From assembly GCA_012728315.1 (NCBI GenBank), contig JAAYFI010000026.1, positions 1 to 64,000 of the forward strand: a stretch of 64,000 bases of DNA. Reading direction: 5' to 3'. Below the pieces are notes generated by a model, which was not told the DNA's origin, searched no databases, and was given only the letters and a program-made list of their open reading frames with translations. Positions 1 through 9,157 of this stretch are shown one piece after another (position 1 is the stretch's first letter; every line of letters starts with the position of its first letter). Origin of the DNA: Gammaproteobacteria bacterium (GTDB lineage Bacteria; Pseudomonadota; Gammaproteobacteria; Pseudomonadales; Pseudomonadaceae). Both the position numbers and the translations under genes were made by a program.

Positions 1-1536
1 CAGTACAGGTGTATCAGGAAATAAGATTTGCAAGCGCTCTTCCGCACGTTCGGTGCCGGCACCAATCGGGCGTAAATCAACGGTATTGCAGCTCGGGCAT
101 TGATGTGGGCGCGCTTCTGTGTGCCCGCAATGGTGGCAACGCAGCTCGTTGTAGCGCTGATGATAGGTCAAGCGCGCATCGCACTCCGAGCATTGGCTCA
201 TCCAGCCGCAGTCATTGCACATTAATACCGGCGCAAAACCACGGCGGTTGAGAAACACTAAAACTTGCTGACCGGCTTCTAGGGTTTTGCGAATTTCTTT
301 TTGCAGTGGCGCGCTGATGCCAGAATCTAATGGCAAGCTGCGCACATCTAAACGAATAAACTTGGGCTGGCTGGCACCACCGGCGCGGCGCGTTAAACGC
401 AATAAGGCAAAACGACCGCTGTGGGCGTTATGCAAACTTTCTAAACAGGGCGTGGCTGAGCCTAAAACAATCGGTACATTGGCTGCGCGCGCGCGCACCA
501 AGGCCAGATCACGGGCATGATAGCGCAGACCTTCTTGCTGTTTATAGGAGGCATCGTGCTCTTCATCAATGATGATCAGGCCGAGTCTTTTTAGCGGGGT
601 AAACAATGCTGAGCGCGTACCGATAATAATATCGGCATGCCCTGAGCGCGCGGCCAGCCAAGCTTCTAAACGTTCGCGGTCATTGACGTTGGAATGCAGT
701 AAGGCAATGCGGGCATTAAAACGCTTGGTAAAACGCTCAAGGGTTTGTGGCCCTAAATTGATTTCCGGAATCAACACCAGCACTTGCTTGCCCGCCGCTA
801 AAACTTCGCGGATCAGTTGTAAATAGACTTCAGTTTTACCACTGCCGGTCACGCCGGCTAACAAGTAAGCTTTGTACTCTTGGTTATTGGCATGGATGGC
901 ATTAAAAGCCGCTTGCTGTTCATCATTGAGCGGCAGTTCGGGTTGCGCAAGGCTTGGGGTTTTATGTGGGAAATCTTGCAGTTGACGGATCTGCTCAGTG
1001 ACGAAACCTTTGCTCAGTAACGCGCTGACACTGTCTTTACTGATACCAAAGTGCTCAAGACGTTCATGGGCAATGCCTTGATTGTGCTGGGCTAACACCT
1101 GCAAGGCTTGGAGTTGCCGAGGTGCGCGAGTGAGCAGAGGGTCATCCAAGTGCAGCGGCAGCTTGGCCTGCCACATTCTTTGCTGGCGCGCTTCAGCAGG
1201 CTCGCCTTGACGCAGCAGTGCGGGCAACGCCCAGCTAAAGGTGTCGCCTAAACTGTGTTGATAATACTGCGCGGCCCAAATGCACAGACGCATAATACTT
1301 GGCGGCAGCAAGGGCTGCTGATCCAATAGCTCCAGTGCATCTTTAATTTTGTCGGCAGGGACCGAGGTTGTGCTGACTGTTTCGACCAGAATTCCGACCA
1401 ACTCACGTCGGCCAAAGGGCACGCGCACGCGCACACCAGGCTGCCATGCACTCACCGACACTTGCGCTGGCGCACGGTAATCAAATAACCGGCGCAACGG
1501 TGACGGTAAGGCAATACGTAAATAGAGATCAGACAC
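1..1536 (-). CDS. priA: Primosomal protein N' (replication restart helicase PriA), C-terminus cut by window edge
   Basis: PriA reloads the replisome at stalled forks as a 3'-5' DEAH-type helicase. About 512 residues from the N-terminus are visible, of roughly 730-740 usual in the family; the gene runs off the left edge. The ORF track misses it because it has no stop in the window, but reading the minus strand gives the DNA-binding N-terminus (MSDLYLRIALPSPLRR), Walker A GVTGSGKTEVY, Walker B DEEHD, and the zinc-binding cysteines (CNDCGW, CSEC, CHHCG, CPSC). The start is a GTG at 1536 with AAGGA a few bases upstream; the nearby ATG at 1544 is out of frame. The protein family assignment is secure. 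Confidence 0.95.
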   Translation of the reverse strand, partial: MSDLYLRIALPSPLRRLFDYRAPAQVSVSAWQPGVRVRVPFGRRELVGILVETVSTTSVPADKIKDALELLDQQPLLPPSIMRLCIWAAQYYQHSLGDTFSWALPALLRQGEPAEARQQRMWQAKLPLHLDDPLLTRAPRQLQALQVLAQHNQGIAHERLEHFGISKDSVSALLSKGFVTEQIRQLQDFPHKTPSLAQPELPLNDEQQAAFNAIHANNQEYKAYLLAGVTGSGKTEVYLQLIREVLAAGKQVLVLIPEINLGPQTLERFTKRFNARIALLHSNVNDRERLEAWLAARSGHADIIIGTRSALFTPLKRLGLIIIDEEHDASYKQQEGLRYHARDLALVRARAANVPIVLGSATPCLESLHNAHSGRFALLRLTRRAGGASQPKFIRLDVRSLPLDSGISAPLQKEIRKTLEAGQQVLVFLNRRGFAPVLMCNDCGWMSQCSECDARLTYHQRYNELRCHHCGHTEARPHQCPSCNTVDLRPIGAGTERAEERLQILFPDTPVL

Positions 1537-1653
1537 AGCGGCATCCTTCAGCTTGATGGAGGTATCTTAACGCATCAGTTGCGAAGTTGCTTAACGAGAC
1601 ATGGCACCTACAGGGAGGTTTATTCTGTGTCAGGCATGATAATTCTGTTGATT

Positions 1654-1695
1654 AAAAAACCGCAGGCAACGGCGTAGCGGTCACCTGCGGTGGTT
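1654..1695 (-). terminator. Rho-independent terminator of the MFS-codA operon
   Basis: CCGCAGG and CCTGCGG form a stem at 1660-1690. Read on the minus strand it is followed by TTTTTTAAT, just after the codA stop. A run of A/T on both sides means it could also act weakly on the other strand. Confidence 0.7.
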
Positions 1696-1736
1696 TTATT
1701 GTGGCCTTATTCTGTCAGTATTAAAGGCCGTCTTAT

Positions 1737-2993
1737 CTAGAGTGTCTTTCTAAAGAGATCCAGCTCAATCTCATAGCTGGGCTCTGGCTTTTTAAACAGA
1801 TACTCGCCATTGCGGATGGAGGCCAGTACATCAGCGCGCTGGCGCACCGCCTCAAAAGGGCTGTGGGCATCCAAGACCAAGAAGTTCGCTGGTTTGCCGA
1901 CTTCAATCCCATACTGAACTTCGACGTTTAGCGTTTTGGCACCGTTAAAGGTGATCAAATCCAAGCAGGTGTCCAGTTGTGGTAAAGACATGGTTTGCGC
2001 CATATGAATGCCGTTATCGAGAATATTCATCAGGTTACCGTTACCGGCGGGGTACCAAGGATCATTAATCGAGTCCTGACCGAAGCACACGTTAATACCG
2101 CTTTCCCAAAACTCTTTGACGCGAGTCATGCCGCGGCGTTTCGGGTAGCTGTCTTGGCGGCCTTGCAGGTAAGCGTTTTCTGTAGGCAACGCAATAAAGT
2201 TTAAACCGGACTTTTGGAATAAACCCATCATGCGGAACGCATAGGCGTTATCGGCTGAACCAAAGGAGCAGGTATGGCTGGCTGCGGTGCGCGAGCCGAT
2301 ACCTTCTATCATGGCTAGGGCATTGAGTAACTCAACAAAGCGACTCATCACATCGTCGGTTTCATCGCAATGCACATCAATCAGCTTGTCGTACTTAACT
2401 GCCAGCTCCACGGTGCGATGGATGGATTTTTCTCCAATCTCACGCGCCCATTCAAAGTGCGGGATGCTCCCCACGCAATCGGCGCCCATTTTTAAGGCTT
2501 CTTCCACCAGTTCATCACCGCCTTGATAGGCGTACATGCCTTCCTGTGGAAAGGCGACAATCTGAATGGTGACGTTGTCTTTTAGCTGCTCACGAATTTC
2601 TAGCATGGCCTTTAAGCCGGTCAGCTTCGGGTCGCAGACATCAATGTGGGTACGAATAAACTGCACACCTTTGGAAACTTCTTCCTCAATCCCTTTAAGG
2701 GCGCGGGCTTTAGCGTCCTCGAAGGTCTGCTTGTCTTTAATGTCATGCCAGCGGGCAATGCCCTCAAATAGGGTGCCGGTATCGTTTTTAGCACCGGCTT
2801 GGCCGCCTGTGTACACATAGTCCAAATGCAAATGGGCATCCACATAAGGTGGCACTAGCAATCGGCCTTTAAGGTCGATGACCTCGTCAGCGGCAGGTAA
2901 GTTGTTGCCAATGGCTGTGATTACGCCGTTTTTCACCAGGATTTCATTGGCATCGCTGTTGCGGTAGATATGTGCGTTAATAAATTTTTTCAT
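1737..2993 (-). CDS. codA: Cytosine deaminase (amidohydrolase)
   Basis: Hydrolyses cytosine to uracil and ammonia for pyrimidine salvage, in the cytoplasm. The 418 residues match CodA in length and in metal and catalytic motifs: HLHLD near residue 57, the HCDE motif near 210, a later SHTCSFG histidine, and the FGQDSI aspartate near 305. A GAGG-type ribosome binding site precedes the ATG. It is the second gene of a two-gene unit, 25 bases downstream of an MFS transporter, and a terminator follows. Related amidohydrolases such as isoguanine or creatinine deaminases share the fold, so the exact substrate is inferred from overall similarity to CodA. Confidence 0.88.
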   Translation of the reverse strand: MKKFINAHIYRNSDANEILVKNGVITAIGNNLPAADEVIDLKGRLLVPPYVDAHLHLDYVYTGGQAGAKNDTGTLFEGIARWHDIKDKQTFEDAKARALKGIEEEVSKGVQFIRTHIDVCDPKLTGLKAMLEIREQLKDNVTIQIVAFPQEGMYAYQGGDELVEEALKMGADCVGSIPHFEWAREIGEKSIHRTVELAVKYDKLIDVHCDETDDVMSRFVELLNALAMIEGIGSRTAASHTCSFGSADNAYAFRMMGLFQKSGLNFIALPTENAYLQGRQDSYPKRRGMTRVKEFWESGINVCFGQDSINDPWYPAGNGNLMNILDNGIHMAQTMSLPQLDTCLDLITFNGAKTLNVEVQYGIEVGKPANFLVLDAHSPFEAVRQRADVLASIRNGEYLFKKPEPSYEIELDLFRKTL

Positions 2994-3018
2994 TACTGAT
3001 CCCTCGTATCAATGTTGA

Positions 3019-4206
3019 TTAAGAGCGTAGAGCACGTGTTGCCATGTAAGTGATGAGCATGGCCGGAACAAAACAAATAATGGATAAGTAAACAATCCCA
3101 AATACGCCAACCTGTGGCAGATGGGTGAGAATTAAACCGCCCACCCAAGTGGCGATCATAATGGAGAAGTTAAAGACGCTGGATTGCACTGAAGTGGCCA
3201 CCGCTTTGGCATGCGCCACGCGTTTGCTGATTGCGGTTTGATACATGGTCACTAATGGACCGAAGGCTAAACCCCAGAGGAAAAAAGCGATATGCGCTGC
3301 GCCCCAGCTGCCGGCAAAGAAGACAAAGAGCAACATGGCGAGTAGGCCGCAAGCGAGCATAGCGAGAATCAATTGACGTAAGTAATGGTCGATAATCTTG
3401 GCCGATAGCAGCACAGAAACAACCGAGCCTATCCCGAAAATCAGCAGGGCCAAGCTGATACCACCGACAAAATCGATGGTCTCTACCAGTAAGGTGATAT
3501 AGGTGTAAGCACCATAGTGCGCCACTACCGTTAGAAATGTTAGCCATAGCACGATCAAAACGGACGGGTTTTTTAACATCGCCAGTGGTGAGTTGCTTTG
3601 CGTCAGCTTTTCACCCTCGACGGCAGGTAGAAACTTAACGCAGAGCAGCATAATGCCCGCGCCTAAAGCGGCCAGCGCAAAGAAGGTGGTGCGCCAATCC
3701 ATTTCAGTACCAATAAAAGTCATCAGCGGCAGACCCAGACTGACGCCAAAAGTATTGCCCGACATGATGATGGTAATGGCGCGGCCCTGCATATTTTCCG
3801 GCACCAGCGCGGCACCATAAGCAGCAATCATCGGCCACATAATACCGGCGCAGATACCGCCGATAATGCGCATGGCAACAATCAGCGGGTAAGACGAGGT
3901 TATGGCTACCACTAAGTTAGATAAGGTAAAACCCAGTAACAGAGCCAGCAATAGGGTTTTGCGATTCATCCACAGCGTCATGCTGATCATGGGAATGGCA
4001 AAAATCGCGGAGGCTAAAGCATAAATACCCACTAAAAAACCCACTTGGGTTTGCTCAATGGCTAAACCTTGCGTCATTTGCGGCAAGATGCCCGATGGCA
4101 CCAGCTCAGACAAAATACCGATAAAGGTGACACTGGCCATCAGGCCAAGGATGAACCACGAAGCGTAGTTCTGCCCAGAAGGGGCGCTATGAGTAGTACT
4201 CGACAT
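3019..4206 (-). CDS. MFS transporter, DHA1/AraJ-like, co-transcribed with codA
   Basis: A 395-residue inner-membrane protein with about 12 hydrophobic segments and the DHA1-type layout: a first helix ending in ELVPSGILP, a motif-A-like loop (MNRKTLLLALLL), and RIIGGICAGIMWPMIAAY. The ATG has AGGAG six bases upstream. It sits directly upstream of codA, so a nucleobase-related substrate is plausible. Classical CodB is an NCS1 symporter, an unrelated fold, so uptake of cytosine cannot be assumed; DHA1 proteins are mostly exporters. Substrate unknown. Confidence 0.8.
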   Translation of the reverse strand: MSSTTHSAPSGQNYASWFILGLMASVTFIGILSELVPSGILPQMTQGLAIEQTQVGFLVGIYALASAIFAIPMISMTLWMNRKTLLLALLLGFTLSNLVVAITSSYPLIVAMRIIGGICAGIMWPMIAAYGAALVPENMQGRAITIIMSGNTFGVSLGLPLMTFIGTEMDWRTTFFALAALGAGIMLLCVKFLPAVEGEKLTQSNSPLAMLKNPSVLIVLWLTFLTVVAHYGAYTYITLLVETIDFVGGISLALLIFGIGSVVSVLLSAKIIDHYLRQLILAMLACGLLAMLLFVFFAGSWGAAHIAFFLWGLAFGPLVTMYQTAISKRVAHAKAVATSVQSSVFNFSIMIATWVGGLILTHLPQVGVFGIVYLSIICFVPAMLITYMATRALRS

Positions 4207-4454
4207 GTCGACTCCTAGTTAAAAGTGGCCACAGGGTGCTGCGGCATCTTTAGTGAGAAGCATGCTCATTTTTCGACCGAAGCCGTCGTAAGATGTTAAG
4301 TGCGAGCTTTAAGGAGAAGGGCGGGCTTAAAACTCTGGACTACGAAGATTCGTCCAAGATTCGTGTTGCAGACAACCTTATCTAAGACAGAATTCATGGT
4401 GTATTGCAAGTGGATACTGGATTGAGATGCGCAGATGGAACGCGTCAAAATGGC

Positions 4455-6371
4455 TTATTGCTTAGGCTTAGAGCGTTTTGTGGTTCGGCGGCGCGGTGCT
4501 TTGCCATGCCCTTGTAGGCCGCTAAAGCGAATCTGCCTGACCTGCTCAATCAGGCTGTTTAATCCATCCAGCATCGGCGACATAAACTCGTTGTAGCTGA
4601 TGCGCTTTTCAGCAATGGCTTCCAGTTGTGATTCCCAGTGCGCGGTCATATCCGGTCGCGCCATTACTTCTGGCAGAGACAAGATCAGGCTACGGCCGAC
4701 TGCAGTGGCATGGATTTCTTTGCCCTGTTTTATCAGAAAGCCACGTTTAAACAGCAACTCAATAATCCCCGCGCGCGTGGCTTCGGTGCCGAGGCCGTCG
4801 GTGTCGCGCAGAACCTTTTTGATTTCAGGATCAGAGACATAGCGGGCGATGCCGGTCATGGCGGCCAGCAAGCTTGCATCAGTGAAGTGTTTGGGTGGGC
4901 TGGTTTGCTTTTCATCCAGACGGCCGTCAGCGCAAAGCACGCTTTCGCCTTTAACGACCTTGGGCAGTTGTATTGCAGAGAACTCTGCGTCTTCAGCGTC
5001 TGCTTTGCGTTCGGGTAGCAGTGCTTTCCAGCCCTTGTGCACGACTTCCTTTTGCCGACTGATAAATAAGCCACCCGCAACTTCGCTATCAATTTGTTTC
5101 TCTTGGTAGGTAAAGGGCGGGTAAAACTGCATCAGATATTGTCGAGCGACTAATTCATAAATTTTTTGTTCATCGGCAGCTAAGCGACTGGCATCAATTG
5201 CACGGCTCGTTGGGATAATCGCGTGGTGAGCACCCACTTTGGCGTCATCCCATGCTTTAGATTTGATGGATAAGTCAGCGTGCTGCACAGCTTTATCGAG
5301 TGCAGGGCTGGTTTTTGCAATGGCCTGAGTCACAGAGCCCTTTTCGCTATAGTGACCTTGAGGTAAGTAACGGCAATCTGAGCGTGGGTAGGTAATTAAC
5401 TTGTGTGTTTCATAGAGTTTCTGGCAAATATCTAGAGTTTTTTGTGCATTGAAATTAAAGCGTTTCGATGCGTCGATTTGCAATGAGGATAAGTTATAGG
5501 GCAGGGGTGGTGCTTGTTTCTTTACGCTTTCATTGACGGCAAGCACGTGTCCGGTTTGCTGAGTCACTTTTCGCAATACGGTTTCGGCTAACTTTCTTAA
5601 TAATACGCGGCCCTCTTCATCCATATAGGCTTCGCAGGCTGCGCTGGGCTTCCATTTGGCTGAGTAGGTTTCGTTGTTGTTTGTTTTTAGATCAATAAAA
5701 ACCTCATAAAAAGGCTTACTGACAAAACGCTCAATCTCGATATCGCGATGCACGACCAGGCCGAGGATGGGGGTTTGTACACGTCCTACAGAGAGCACGC
5801 CCTGATAACCCGAGGCTTGGCCCTGTAAGGTGCACAGCCGGGTCATGTTGATGCCATACAGCCAGTCGGCACGCGCACGCGCCAGCGCGGAAGTGGCCAG
5901 CGGGATAAAGTCGCTATTACGACGCAGATCATTGAGTGAGCGTTTGATCGCATCGGGATTCATATCGCTGATTAAGCAGCGCTGCGCGGCCATACGCTTG
6001 GCTTTGGATACACCGCTGTAATTGATCACTTCATCCACAAGGATCTGGCCAACACGATCGGGGTCGCCCATGTTGACCAGCACATCGGCTTGCTTAATCA
6101 GCTTTTTAACCACAGCTAGCTGCTTGCGAGTCGCCGGCTTAACCTGATGCTGCCATTGCGTTGGAATAATAGGTAAATGCTCTTTGCGCCACTTTTTATA
6201 CTCAGGGTTATAAGCTTCAGGTTCTGCTTGTTCTAGCAAATGGCCGATACACCAAGTCACCACATCACCGTTGGCAACTTTAATAAAACCCTCACCTTGC
6301 TGGTGTGGTTGAGGTAAAACGGCGGCCACTGCGCGACCGACGCTGGGCTTTTCAGCTATGTATACAATCAC
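4455..6371 (-). CDS. topB: DNA topoisomerase III with an altered acidic motif
   Basis: Type IA topoisomerase that decatenates DNA by single-strand passage. The 638 residues are close to the usual 650. Visible are the N-terminal TOPRIM start (VYIAEKPSVGRAVA), the SVGRVQTPILGLVV motif, and the active-site tyrosine segment LITYPRSDCRYLP. The TOPRIM acidic motif, normally GDPDREGQ, reads GDPDRVGQ: the third acidic residue is valine (codon GTT). The C-terminus is short and basic (RRRTTKRSKPKQ) and has no zinc fingers, as usual for TopB. The start is GTG at 6371. It is a single gene, divergent from elbB. Confidence 0.92.
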   Translation of the reverse strand: MIVYIAEKPSVGRAVAAVLPQPHQQGEGFIKVANGDVVTWCIGHLLEQAEPEAYNPEYKKWRKEHLPIIPTQWQHQVKPATRKQLAVVKKLIKQADVLVNMGDPDRVGQILVDEVINYSGVSKAKRMAAQRCLISDMNPDAIKRSLNDLRRNSDFIPLATSALARARADWLYGINMTRLCTLQGQASGYQGVLSVGRVQTPILGLVVHRDIEIERFVSKPFYEVFIDLKTNNNETYSAKWKPSAACEAYMDEEGRVLLRKLAETVLRKVTQQTGHVLAVNESVKKQAPPLPYNLSSLQIDASKRFNFNAQKTLDICQKLYETHKLITYPRSDCRYLPQGHYSEKGSVTQAIAKTSPALDKAVQHADLSIKSKAWDDAKVGAHHAIIPTSRAIDASRLAADEQKIYELVARQYLMQFYPPFTYQEKQIDSEVAGGLFISRQKEVVHKGWKALLPERKADAEDAEFSAIQLPKVVKGESVLCADGRLDEKQTSPPKHFTDASLLAAMTGIARYVSDPEIKKVLRDTDGLGTEATRAGIIELLFKRGFLIKQGKEIHATAVGRSLILSLPEVMARPDMTAHWESQLEAIAEKRISYNEFMSPMLDGLNSLIEQVRQIRFSGLQGHGKAPRRRTTKRSKPKQ

Positions 6372-6583
6372 TTGAGTTTTCCACGGATAAGGGCAATGCC
6401 AAGCTCAGTTGCACCAGTATAGGGGCGGGCTGGCTTTTTCTTAAGGATAGACCACTTTTAAGTTTTGTCTTGCCGCAACGCGCCAGCTTAATTTTAGGCT
6501 TGCACGACATCAATCGCATTGGCGTATCGCGGTGGCGCGTGGTATGAATAAAGCAATTATCTAAACAAATGAGGAGAAGCGTC

Positions 6584-7237
6584 ATGAGTAAGAAAGTAGC
6601 GATCATCTTATCGGGATGCGGTGTTTTTGATGGCGCAGAAATTAACGAAACCGTGCTGACGGCGTTGAGCTTAGATCAGCAGGGTGCGCAGGTTGAATAC
6701 TTCGCTCCAAATATTGTCCAGCATCATGTGCTTAATCATCTCACCGGTGAAGAAATGCCGGAGCAGCGCAATGTCTTAGTTGAGTCAGCGCGAATCACCC
6801 GCGGTAAATCACGAGATGTGCGTGAACTAAAAGCCGCAGACTTTGATGCGGTGATTTTGCCCGGCGGCTTTGGTGTGGCGAAAAATCTATCTGACTTTGC
6901 CTTCAAGGGTGCTGACTGCAGGGTGCAGGAGGATACTTTGCAGGCTATTTTGCAGTTTAAAGCTGCGCGCAAGCCGGTCGGTTTGATCTGTATCGCGCCA
7001 GCCTTATCCGCCAAGATTTTTGCAGAGGGCGTGCGCTGCACCATTGGTGATGATGCGGATACCGCTGCGGCAATTACCCAGATGGGCGGTGTGCACCAAG
7101 ACTGCGCAGTGGGCGGCATTGTGGTTGATGAGCAAAATCGTTTAGTCACAACCCCTGCGTACATGTTGGCGCAGTCGATCAGTGAAGCGGCGCAAGGCAT
7201 TGATAAGCTTGTCGAACAGGTTTTAGCTATGGCTTAA
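6584..7237 (+). CDS. elbB: Isoprenoid biosynthesis glyoxalase ElbB
   Basis: DJ-1/PfpI superfamily protein of 217 residues, the same length as E. coli ElbB (glyoxalase III-like activity, historically linked to isoprenoid synthesis). The start MSKKVAIILSGCGVFDGAEI, the PGGFGVAKNLSDFAF segment and the nucleophile-elbow region LICIAPAL fit the family. The ATG at 6584 is chosen over the ORF-track start at 6569 because GAGGAG lies 7 bases upstream of it. The gene stands alone between the divergent topB and a thioesterase gene. Confidence 0.92.
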   Translation: MSKKVAIILSGCGVFDGAEINETVLTALSLDQQGAQVEYFAPNIVQHHVLNHLTGEEMPEQRNVLVESARITRGKSRDVRELKAADFDAVILPGGFGVAKNLSDFAFKGADCRVQEDTLQAILQFKAARKPVGLICIAPALSAKIFAEGVRCTIGDDADTAAAITQMGGVHQDCAVGGIVVDEQNRLVTTPAYMLAQSISEAAQGIDKLVEQVLAMA

Positions 7238-7391
7238 TGCCCTGCGAAGTGTGCTGAGTCATTGTGGTGCCGTCGGCGCAGATGACTGAGCACGCGCTTA
7301 GATATTCCATTCAATAATAAAAAGAGTGCTGGAAACGCGAGTGTATGGCTACACCGTGATTATCGAGCACCATACGCAGGATCAATCCCTA

Positions 7392-7856
7392 ATGAGTGCG
7401 ACAGAACTGGCTCCCGAATTGCTGCAAGCGGCGCAGTATTTCTTCGATCAAATTCCTTTTAATCACTTAGTGGGGATTCAGGTGGATTCGCTGTCCACAG
7501 AAAAAGTCTGCATGCATGTGTCGATGCGTGAAGAATTAATCGGCAATCATATCCAAGGCATTTTGCATGGCGGCGTGATTGCCTCGATTCTCGATGTGGC
7601 AGGTGGGGCGATGGCATTGATTGGGGCTTTTCAACGCTTGCCGGAGTTGCCAGCGGTGGAGCGGATGATGAGTTTATCGAAGCTGGGCACCATTGATATG
7701 CGCGTTGATTATCTCCGCCCAGGTCGCGGCAAACGTTTTGATGCGGTGGCGACCTTGTTGCGTACTGGTAATAAAGTCGCAGTGGTGCGCACCGAATTGC
7801 ACAATGATGATGGCTATTTAATTGCGGTGAGCACCGGCACCTATTTAGTCGGCTGA
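7392..7856 (+). CDS. YigI-type hotdog-fold acyl-CoA thioesterase
   Basis: A 154-residue hotdog-fold protein of the PaaI/YigI group, expected to hydrolyse acyl-CoA thioesters. The family signature ILHGGVIASILDVAGG, followed by TIDMRVDYLRPGRGKRF and NKVAVVRTELHN, closely resembles E. coli YigI. The ATG at 7392 gives the family length and has AGGA about 10 bases upstream; the ORF-track GTG at 7326 would add an unsupported 22-residue extension. Its 3' end overlaps the convergent yaiI gene by 12 bases. Substrate not determinable from sequence. Confidence 0.82.
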   Translation: MSATELAPELLQAAQYFFDQIPFNHLVGIQVDSLSTEKVCMHVSMREELIGNHIQGILHGGVIASILDVAGGAMALIGAFQRLPELPAVERMMSLSKLGTIDMRVDYLRPGRGKRFDAVATLLRTGNKVAVVRTELHNDDGYLIAVSTGTYLVG

Positions 7857-8318
7857 AGCATTGCTGGGCAGTTTGGCTAAGCGCGTCAGAATACGGTCTA
7901 AGGCATTAGAAAACGCTTGCTTGTCACGCTCGTCATAGCCGCGTTGACCGCCAGACATCTGCCCTTGATCACGCAGGTCAGTGAATAAATTGCGCAAGGC
8001 TAAACGGTCGCCCATATTGTGTTCGGTAAACTCATTACCGCGCGGATCCAGCGCTACCGCTTGTTTTTTCAACAGGCGATCAGCCAAGGGGATGTCGCTG
8101 CAAATCACCAGTTCGTTGGCTTGCACGTTGTCGACAATGTAGTCATCTGCCGCATCTGGGCCGCTGGGTACGACAATCAATTGCACGCAAGCAAAGTTAG
8201 GCCGCGGCTGCGCTTGCCCAGCCACTAAAATCACTGAGAATTTACGCTTTAAAGCAAATTTAATCACTTGATCACGGGCCAAGCGTGGGCAGGCATCGGC
8301 ATCAATCCAGACGCGCAT
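7845..8318 (-). CDS. yaiI: YaiI/YqxD family protein (UPF0178, DUF188)
   Basis: A 157-residue member of the YaiI/YqxD family, which has a PIN/NYN-like fold with clustered acidic residues (WIDADACP near the start, then VPSGPDAADDYIV and ICSDIPLADRLL). The family is widespread but its function is not established; nuclease activity is a fold-based guess. A GGAG site precedes the ATG. The last 12 bases overlap the convergent thioesterase gene. Confidence 0.88.
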   Translation of the reverse strand: MRVWIDADACPRLARDQVIKFALKRKFSVILVAGQAQPRPNFACVQLIVVPSGPDAADDYIVDNVQANELVICSDIPLADRLLKKQAVALDPRGNEFTEHNMGDRLALRNLFTDLRDQGQMSGGQRGYDERDKQAFSNALDRILTRLAKLPSNASAD

Positions 8319-8339
8319 AGCAATAACTCCTGTGTTGAA

Positions 8340-8363
8340 CCTCAGCGCAGTGAAGCGCTGAGG
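8340..8363 (-). terminator. Hairpin after the TerC gene
   Basis: CCTCAGCGC and GCGCTGAGG form a perfect 9-bp stem with a 6-base loop in the gap between the TerC and yaiI genes. The minus-strand flank (TTCAAC) has no proper T-run, so a terminator role is only probable. Confidence 0.5.
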
Positions 8364-8386
8364 TGGCGATTATAACGCGGCGTGCT

Positions 8387-9148
8387 CTAGGTGGCTGAGT
8401 CTTGCTGAGCCTGCTCGGAGGCTTGCAAGGCGCGTTTGTTTTTCATCGCGCTACGCATCTTAATATTGAGTGCTTCCACGCCTAATGAGAACGCCATGGC
8501 AAAGTAGATATAGCCTTTCGGTACATGCACGCCAAAGGCTTCAGCGATTAATAAGGTGCCGACGACGATTAAGAAGGATAAAGCCAACACTTTTAATGAT
8601 GGGTGCTTCTCAATAAAGGCGCTGATAGTGCTGGCGGCCAGCATCATCACCATGATAGAAATCATAATCGCCGCAATCATCACCGGGACATGTTGGACTA
8701 AACCTACGGCAGTAATCACCGAGTCCAAGGAGAAAATAATATCAATCACGGCAATTTGCAGAATCACGCTGATAAAGCCGGCTTTAACACTGCTGCCATG
8801 TTCAGCCTCTGCTTCGCCTTCAACGCTGTGCCAAATCTCCACGGTGCTCTTAAATAGCAGGAATAAGCCACCGAACAGCAGAATCAAATCACGCCCAGAG
8901 AAGCCTTGGCCCATGAACTCAAACAGATCGGTGGTGAGGCGCATAATCCAGGTGATCGACAGTAACAGCAAAATGCGCGTGCCCATCGCCAGACTTAAGC
9001 CAATGATGCGACCTTTAGCTTGCTGGTGCGCCGGCAGACGACTGACGAGAATCGAAATAAAAATAATATTATCGATGCCCAAGACAATCTCGAGCGCGGT
9101 CAGGGTGAAAAAAGCGATCCAGATTTCGGGGTTAGTTAACCATTCCAT
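8387..9148 (-). CDS. TerC family integral membrane protein
   Basis: A 253-residue membrane protein of the TerC/YgdQ/YkoY family, with about seven hydrophobic segments. The family motifs EIVLGIDNIIFI near the start and DIIFSLDSVITAVGL in the middle carry the conserved acidic residues thought to handle metal ions; relatives export Mn2+ or are linked to tellurite resistance. It lies 9 bases after an MscS gene and a YheS-type ABC-F gene on the same strand, so the three probably form one transcript. Confidence 0.88.
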   Translation of the reverse strand: MEWLTNPEIWIAFFTLTALEIVLGIDNIIFISILVSRLPAHQQAKGRIIGLSLAMGTRILLLLSITWIMRLTTDLFEFMGQGFSGRDLILLFGGLFLLFKSTVEIWHSVEGEAEAEHGSSVKAGFISVILQIAVIDIIFSLDSVITAVGLVQHVPVMIAAIMISIMVMMLAASTISAFIEKHPSLKVLALSFLIVVGTLLIAEAFGVHVPKGYIYFAMAFSLGVEALNIKMRSAMKNKRALQASEQAQQDSAT

Positions 9149-9157
9149 GCAGGGCTA

